From JAEYOM01 sp036260935 (GTDB lineage: Bacteria; Bacillota; Clostridia; Acetivibrionales; DTU013), in NCBI GenBank assembly GCA_036260935.1, contig DATALQ010000001.1, positions 81,253-145,252 on the forward strand: a DNA stretch of 64,000 bases, written 5' to 3'. Shown here one piece after another: positions 59,292 through 64,000 of the stretch. The notes beneath the pieces were generated by a model, which saw only the letters and a program-made list of their open reading frames with translations, was not told the DNA's origin and searched no databases. A program made the position numbers and the translations under genes. Every line of letters starts with the position of its first letter. Positions within the stretch are counted from its first letter, which is position 1.

Positions 59292-60100
59292 AGGCTGATT
59301 TCATACCCCTGAACCTGCGCGGAGGTATGGCGCTTGTCAGGAAGTCCCTGTTCAGCTTCACAGCCTCAAGGGGCTTTTTTTGGACGCTTGCAGTCAGCTG
59401 GATGATGGCCCCGCTTATACTGATGTTCGTTTGGGTGGCGGCGGCGGGCAACGGTACCATAGGAGGCTTGGGAAAGAGCCGGTTCATTTCGTACTACCTT
59501 TGCCTTATGCTCGTAAACCAGCTGACTTACCCGACAAGCCACTGGACCATAGGCGACAACATCCGACTGGGTACGCTTTCGACATGGCTCATGCGGCCTC
59601 TCCCGATCATCTACGAAGCGGTCGCTTCCGACATGGCGCTTAAAGTAGTTTGCATGCCGCTGGTCCTTATACTTACGGCGGTTCTTGCAGTTTTTCTCGG
59701 TTTCGGGACCGGGATAGACCCGGGCCTCATGCCGGTGTTCATACCCGTATTGCTGCTAGCCTGCGTACTGCGGTTTATTCTGGCTTATACACTGTCACTT
59801 TCCGCGATGTGGACGCAAAAAACAGATTCGCTTTTATCTGTAAACGACATTCTCGTTTTCCTTCTGGCCGGGCAGGCGGCACCTACGGGACTGCTCCCCG
59901 GTATATTGAGAACGGCGTCCGAATACCTGCCATTCAGATATATGCTCGGATTTCCCGTTGAAATAGTCACAGGAATGCTGACCAACCGGCAGATTTTGAC
60001 CGGCCTGCTGGTTCAGACGATATGGCTGTTCGGCATATTTGTGGTTCAAAGGTCGGTCTATCGTCGCGGTATCAAACGCTTTACCGCGGCAGGAGGGTGA
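59288..60100 (+). CDS. ABC-2 family permease, first subunit
   Basis: 270-residue membrane protein with about six helices, of the COG4587 type that always pairs with a COG3694 permease and a COG4586 ATPase. It begins at the ATGA overlap with the ATPase gene. The helix-rich sequence includes SYYLCLMLVNQLTYPTSHWT and FLLAGQAAPTGLLPG. The substrate is unknown; the context with a UvrA-like protein suggests a DNA-binding drug. Confidence 0.85.
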   Translation: MKADFIPLNLRGGMALVRKSLFSFTASRGFFWTLAVSWMMAPLILMFVWVAAAGNGTIGGLGKSRFISYYLCLMLVNQLTYPTSHWTIGDNIRLGTLSTWLMRPLPIIYEAVASDMALKVVCMPLVLILTAVLAVFLGFGTGIDPGLMPVFIPVLLLACVLRFILAYTLSLSAMWTQKTDSLLSVNDILVFLLAGQAAPTGLLPGILRTASEYLPFRYMLGFPVEIVTGMLTNRQILTGLLVQTIWLFGIFVVQRSVYRRGIKRFTAAGG

Positions 60101-60104
60101 TATG

Positions 60105-60929
60105 ATGAGGTATTTTCGCTTACTGGGTGTATTTTTAAAAGGTTCGTTACAGAGTGAAACGGCATACAGGTTCAACTTTTCGGCAAATATGTTCAGGACC
60201 TTGCTAAATCTTGGCGGAAGCATAGGCGGGTTGGCAATAGTATTCAATAATACAAGCAGCATAAACGGATGGGGTTATAATGAACTTGCCGCGCTGCTGG
60301 GCGTATATCTGCTCGTGCTTGGCCTGAAGGATCTTGTAATCGGACCCGGGCTGGAAGCTCTGAGCGGGCTTTCGGGCGACCTGTGGACCGGGCAGTTCGA
60401 TTACGTACTTTTGAAACCTGTGCAGACGCAGTTTTATATAAGCTTTAGAAAATGGTCGATATGGTCTGTCGTTGATATAGCTTTTGCTGTAGTTATATTG
60501 GCTGTTTCAGTTTCCGCGATTTTCAGGTCCGGAACAGTCTCAGCCTCGAACGCAGCGGATTTCAGTCAGTTGGGCAGGATACTGCTTTTTATTGCGGCGC
60601 TGTTGATATCTCTTGTGCTTGTTTACTCCGTGCTGCTCATACTGGCCTCGGCGGCATTCAGGTACCTTGGCACTCCGCTGATGTGGATATTTGACAGCCT
60701 TATACAGACCGGACGTTACCCTGTCGGAATCTACCCCGGAGTACTCAGGATCGCACTGACCTGGCTGATCCCTGTCGGTTTTATGATCACCGTGCCCGCC
60801 CAGGCTCTGTCCGGCACCTCGAATATGACCGTGCTGGCCGGAGGCGCCTGCCTGGCTGCAGCTTTGTTTTGCCTGTCTGCCGTTTTCTTCAGGTCCGGCA
60901 TCAGGAAATATTCGAGCGCTTCGAGCTGA
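60105..60929 (+). CDS. ABC-2 family permease, second subunit
   Basis: 274-residue partner permease of COG3694 type, with about six helices and the ALLGVYLLVLGLKDLVIGPG, GQFDYVLLKPV and PVGIYPGVLR segments typical of the group. AGGAGGG lies seven bases before the ATG at 60105; another ATG at 60102 is possible. A much longer upstream frame overlapping the first permease is not real. Last gene of the module; a fresh TATAAT at 60953-60958 begins the next unit. Confidence 0.85.
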   Translation: MRYFRLLGVFLKGSLQSETAYRFNFSANMFRTLLNLGGSIGGLAIVFNNTSSINGWGYNELAALLGVYLLVLGLKDLVIGPGLEALSGLSGDLWTGQFDYVLLKPVQTQFYISFRKWSIWSVVDIAFAVVILAVSVSAIFRSGTVSASNAADFSQLGRILLFIAALLISLVLVYSVLLILASAAFRYLGTPLMWIFDSLIQTGRYPVGIYPGVLRIALTWLIPVGFMITVPAQALSGTSNMTVLAGGACLAAALFCLSAVFFRSGIRKYSSASS

Positions 60930-61083
60930 TTATTTTTTCCGTGGTTCTATGGTATAATATTCTTGAAAAGCCATATTATCCGTCAAAAATCAAAACGGTT
61001 TACAAATCTGCCTTTTTGGGCATCATATAAAATGGTAATTTGCCTTAATACGGGAAAATATATCGAATATCGCTGCAGGGTGT

Positions 61084-62433
61084 ATGATGAGTACCATACT
61101 CGGAAGGTTGGCTGCCGAAGAAATATTGCCGGCTAAAACCGTATTGAATCTAAGGGAGTATATCTCAAGAAAGAATCCGTCGCTTTCGCTGGTCTCGAAA
61201 GCAGCTATCTTTGCTGATGCCGTGAACAAGGTACTAAGTGATAAAATACCTGAAATGCCTGAAGAACAGCTGAAGCAATTCAAGGTCTGTCTTTTCAGGG
61301 AAACTGCCAGGAAAGCGCAGTTCTGTATAGACGGCTCCGACGTTTTCAAGTCGGCGTTAAGGTTAGGAATATCGGACGAACAGTTTATTGCCGGGTTGGG
61401 CGGCTGGCTCGAAAAAACACTTGAAATACCCGTCAGCAGGACTAATCTTACCGAATTTGTCACACTTGCATTTGCTATGATGAACAAGTCTGCCGGCATC
61501 GGACTTGATGAGGTAATAGAGCTTGCGGAGCAACAGGTCGGCGGCATCAGTAACGGTACCGCGATCGGCAACGAAAGCGAAAGCATAAACGGCACCGAAA
61601 CCGGCATCGGTGCAGGCAGTCGAACCGGCAGCGAAAGCATAAACGGCATTAGTGTCGGTACACAAACCGATACCGACGTTGGCACTGGTGCCGAAGCAGC
61701 TAACGACCCGATAGTTTCCGCCGGTGCCGTGATCCAGTTTGCCCCGGAAAACGCGGCCCCAGAAAACGTGGCATCGAAAAATGCATCTCCAGAAAATGCA
61801 GCCTGGAATACGGAAGAAAATACAGCCGAAACCGGCAAAGAATCTGAGGCATCCGGATTCAGATCTATCTTTATCAGGTCTTTGACAGGTAACCGGAAAC
61901 AGCTGAGGGTAATCGCCGCTGTTGGGCTCGTAAGCATATCCGTCCTGTTATCCTATTTCTCTGCACTGTACATCAATGCAACAGAAAATGCCGGATTTCC
62001 ACAGACCGAGGAAATAATTGCGGTGGAACAGGAAGAGCTTCCCGCAGGCGCTGTCGTACCTGCCGACCCCAAGGATTCCGGGGACAGCGTCATAAAAATG
62101 AAAGCGACTGCATACGACCTTTCTTTTGAAAGCTGCGGCAAGGCACGCAGCCATCCCGCTTACGGGGTGACCTCCTCGGGAACCCGGGCTACTGTGGGCA
62201 GAACGATAGCGGTCGATCCCGAAGTCATTCCATTGGGGAGTAAGGTCAAATTAACATTCCCGGGAAAGTACAGCTACCTCGACGGCGTTTATATAGCCGA
62301 GGATACCGGCCGGCTGATAAAAGGCAACAGGGTTGATGTATTTTTCGGGGAGGACAAGGTCGGAAGCAAAACCGTCAACAAGCTTGCCATGGACTTCGGT
62401 GTCCAGAACGTCGAGGTCGAAATACTGGAGTAG
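61084..62433 (+). CDS. Membrane-anchored 3D-domain protein
   Basis: 449 residues. The N-terminal 160 or so are helical and of unknown fold. A low-complexity Gly/Ser/Thr/Asn/Glu region with internal repeats (SESINGTETGIGAG-like and APENA-like) reaches to about 255. One transmembrane helix lies at about 279-298, and the C-terminal 3D domain (about 338-435) is outside the membrane. The three signature Asp residues are D378 in AVDPEVIPLG, D407 in EDTG and D418 in RVDVFF. This double-psi barrel resembles the catalytic core of MltA-type lytic transglycosylases, so a peptidoglycan role is likely. The cytoplasmic N terminus is unusual. Confidence 0.85.
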   Translation: MMSTILGRLAAEEILPAKTVLNLREYISRKNPSLSLVSKAAIFADAVNKVLSDKIPEMPEEQLKQFKVCLFRETARKAQFCIDGSDVFKSALRLGISDEQFIAGLGGWLEKTLEIPVSRTNLTEFVTLAFAMMNKSAGIGLDEVIELAEQQVGGISNGTAIGNESESINGTETGIGAGSRTGSESINGISVGTQTDTDVGTGAEAANDPIVSAGAVIQFAPENAAPENVASKNASPENAAWNTEENTAETGKESEASGFRSIFIRSLTGNRKQLRVIAAVGLVSISVLLSYFSALYINATENAGFPQTEEIIAVEQEELPAGAVVPADPKDSGDSVIKMKATAYDLSFESCGKARSHPAYGVTSSGTRATVGRTIAVDPEVIPLGSKVKLTFPGKYSYLDGVYIAEDTGRLIKGNRVDVFFGEDKVGSKTVNKLAMDFGVQNVEVEILE

Positions 62434-62775
62434 GCCTCACCCACGCTGTACTAGGAGCAGGGCTTTGAAGAATGGATGATGCTATGGCGGACAGCCTTCA
62501 TGCCGGTTACTTATTATTAAGAAGCTTTCGCGGCATAAACGCTACTTCGCGATTGATTCGGGTCTGGCGCGGATCCGGTCAAGCAAAAAGCGCTACCGTT
62601 TAGGTAGTGCTACCTAATCACAGCTTAATATTTCCAGGGGAGTGTAAACTCAAGTATCGGTTAGGACGAGCAAGATACATTTGCCTATAAATCAACTGTT
62701 CAGGAAAGCCAGCCTTCCCTGCAAGGAAATTTCAGGGGATAAGATAAAAACTTTCCTGACAACAATTAGCTGGTC
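62434..62775. other. Gene-free interval with palindrome
   Basis: No coding gene is supported in these 342 bases. The perfect 18-base palindrome TTAGGTAG-TG-CTACCTAA lies at 62600-62617, preceded by GCTACC that could pair with it in an alternative way. There is no T run, so it is not an obvious terminator. Base composition falls toward the AT-rich gene downstream. Confidence 0.55.
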
Positions 62776-63753
62776 TTAAAACCTTATCAGATTATTTAGG
62801 AGATCACATAGAGCTTTATATTCATGCGACCTTAATGTCTCAACTCTTTTTATTAAATCACTGAATAACAAATTATCTCTTGCGATAATTAACTTAAGTA
62901 CTATATTCCTAATTATTTCAGAAATTTCATAAATCTCTCTAAAACTGCTCATAATTTGGGAGTCAATTGAGTATCCAATTAAATTTATATGCTTTAACAT
63001 ATTAAGTATGAACTTTTTATGCTCTGCAATTACATAAAATGGACGTATGTCTATTTCTATACCGTTACCAGTAATATATTGCATGTATTCAATCAGCTTT
63101 TCATATACTTTAATACCGAAAATCAAGTCATCAGCTATATCATTTCGTGGATCCGAACAAGTAGAGTTTAGCCAATCTGTAAGTTGCACGATTAACTGAT
63201 TTTTGGAGAATTTTATTTCTGGTCTATTTTTATCACATGAAAGTAGTTCAATCGTATTTTCTCTTCCAAACCTAGATGCTTTGGGGCTAGCAAAGGCCTT
63301 TATAAATTCGGTAAATGACAGCTCTATGTGGGAGTATTTTCCCATAACACATGTATCGGTGGCATTAATAATCTCCCTTTCATTGTCAATTCCATATATA
63401 AACAAATCATGTATTTCATAAAAATATGAATTTGAAATATAATTATGATCTACGTAAAGATACAATGCGGTTTCATTATTAATACAATTTTGAATAAATT
63501 CAATCATTTCTCTATCATTTTTTTTAAATAAATTTTTCTGCATGTTTTGATATATTATGTACGGACAATACCTCCTTATTTCAAGAGGTGAGTAAAATAT
63601 ACCTAATTTGTCGTAATCATTCTTGAAACAGCAAAGCAAATTAAAGTTATTATAAATCCAATTGTATGCATTAGCTTTTTCTGATATTAATGACAATGGC
63701 GCAGCATACATAGTAAAAGATGTTAGTAATGGTTTACTCAAATTAATTATCAT
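62776..63753 (-). CDS. AT-rich gene of unknown function, possible BtrH/papain-like domain
   Basis: 325 residues. Codon use is far more AT-rich than the rest of the window, which suggests recent acquisition. AAGGAG is spaced to the ATG at 63753. The segment ALYLYVDHNYISNS, then EIHDLFIYGIDNEREIINA and ELSFTEFIKAF, resembles the N-terminal BtrH-like, papain/C39-type fold seen beside peptide antibiotic assembly genes. That fold uses a Cys (a candidate is in LLCCF) and the His of HD. The C-terminal 150 residues are helical. The family link is tentative. Its neighbours beyond the window would be informative. Confidence 0.6.
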   Translation of the reverse strand: MIINLSKPLLTSFTMYAAPLSLISEKANAYNWIYNNFNLLCCFKNDYDKLGIFYSPLEIRRYCPYIIYQNMQKNLFKKNDREMIEFIQNCINNETALYLYVDHNYISNSYFYEIHDLFIYGIDNEREIINATDTCVMGKYSHIELSFTEFIKAFASPKASRFGRENTIELLSCDKNRPEIKFSKNQLIVQLTDWLNSTCSDPRNDIADDLIFGIKVYEKLIEYMQYITGNGIEIDIRPFYVIAEHKKFILNMLKHINLIGYSIDSQIMSSFREIYEISEIIRNIVLKLIIARDNLLFSDLIKRVETLRSHEYKALCDLLNNLIRF

Positions 63754-64000
63754 AAACAAATTACTCCTTCATAATTTTTACATTACATACTCAAAATTCG
63801 TAAATTGAAAGTAAGTGCTTATTCTTAGGGAGTGAAATCCTGTAAAATCAATCTGACTTATTATACCACATTTCGCTTTTCAAATACAGTAAAGTAAATA
63901 TTTGGGATACAGCAGTACACCTCAACTTTGATAGAAGTAAAAATTATCTATTTTGAGCCGGCGAATTTGCTCAAAAATGTTGTATTAAGGTGCACACAAT
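63754..64000. other. Window edge, AT-rich, no gene seen
   Basis: The last 247 bases hold the AAGGAG site of the minus-strand gene and no other gene. TTTTGAGC (63951-63958) and GCTCAAAA (63969-63976) form a short perfect hairpin. Confidence 0.5.

Noticed and set aside
60039..60104. Longer start for the second ABC-2 permease
   Set aside because: It would overlap the first permease by about 60 bases; AGGAGGG points to the ATG at 60102/60105.
61023..61937. 304-codon open frame on the minus strand
   Set aside because: Antisense to the 3D-domain gene; the low-complexity repeat region keeps the opposite frame open.

Overview
The window reads as a chromosomal segment of a Clostridia-type Firmicute. 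Evidence: strong GGAGG-type ribosome binding sites with frequent GTG/TTG starts; a perfect CIRCE element before groES-groEL; the two-subunit HisZ plus short HisG form of ATP phosphoribosyltransferase; Firmicute-type small proteins (YkuS/UPF0180, YjfB-like); and PadR/MerR/Pho-type control elements. Base composition is moderate except for the last gene (62776-63753), which is clearly AT-rich and looks acquired. No tRNA, rRNA, CRISPR array, transposase or prophage gene was seen. The genus cannot be named from the sequence alone.

Layout. 1-10.1 kb: transketolase, a small YjfB-like protein, three tandem membrane-anchored solute-binding paralogs without a transporter, and a zinc ABC importer (znuA-znuC-znuB). 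10.1-15.6 kb: a glutaredoxin-like gene under a CsoR-like operator, a zinc-ribbon membrane protein, a PcrA/UvrD helicase with large low-complexity insertions, a small cysteine protein and a HAD phosphatase. 15.6-25.3 kb: a histidine operon hisZ-G-D-C-B-(purC)-H-A-F-IE. The SAICAR synthase gene purC sits inside it, and a 97-bp tandem repeat lies between hisC and hisB. 25.3-27.5 kb: groES-groEL under CIRCE. 27.5-31 kb, mostly minus strand: a GT39-like glycosyltransferase and a padR-HAAS pair with an autoregulatory-looking promoter. 31-42 kb: a Phd-Uma2 fusion, a run of small-molecule enzymes, a 57-residue cysteine-rich protein, a 14-repeat RCC1 secreted protein, an MBL hydrolase, a CPBP protease, YkuS and a PAP2 phosphatase. 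42-46 kb: a duplicated phosphotriesterase fragment, a small membrane ORF, a membrane MutS-like ATPase, the intact phosphotriesterase-family gene and a CDP-alcohol phosphatidyltransferase. 45.8-53.3 kb, minus strand: pstS-pstC-pstA followed directly by a chemoreceptor (no pstB here), a Pho-box-like array, an EAL-CBS-GGDEF protein and a degenerate PhnM-like protein. 53.5-61 kb: a small cysteine-rich protein, a metallophosphoesterase, then a UvrA-like protein lacking the UvrB-binding region, a double-MerR regulator and a three-gene ABC-2 exporter. 61-64 kb: a 3D-domain cell-wall protein and the AT-rich gene.

The most interesting unit is 54639-60929: a class II UvrA/DrrC-like ATPase, a regulator with two MerR DNA-binding domains and a DrrAB-like exporter. 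It carries a 28-bp dyad at the uvrA-like promoter and an inverted repeat that could mask the ribosome binding site of the exporter ATPase. It resembles a two-pronged intercalator-drug resistance module. Other points of note are the pstSCA-chemoreceptor arrangement, the Phd-Uma2 fusion with a palindromic operator at its start site, and purC inside the his operon.
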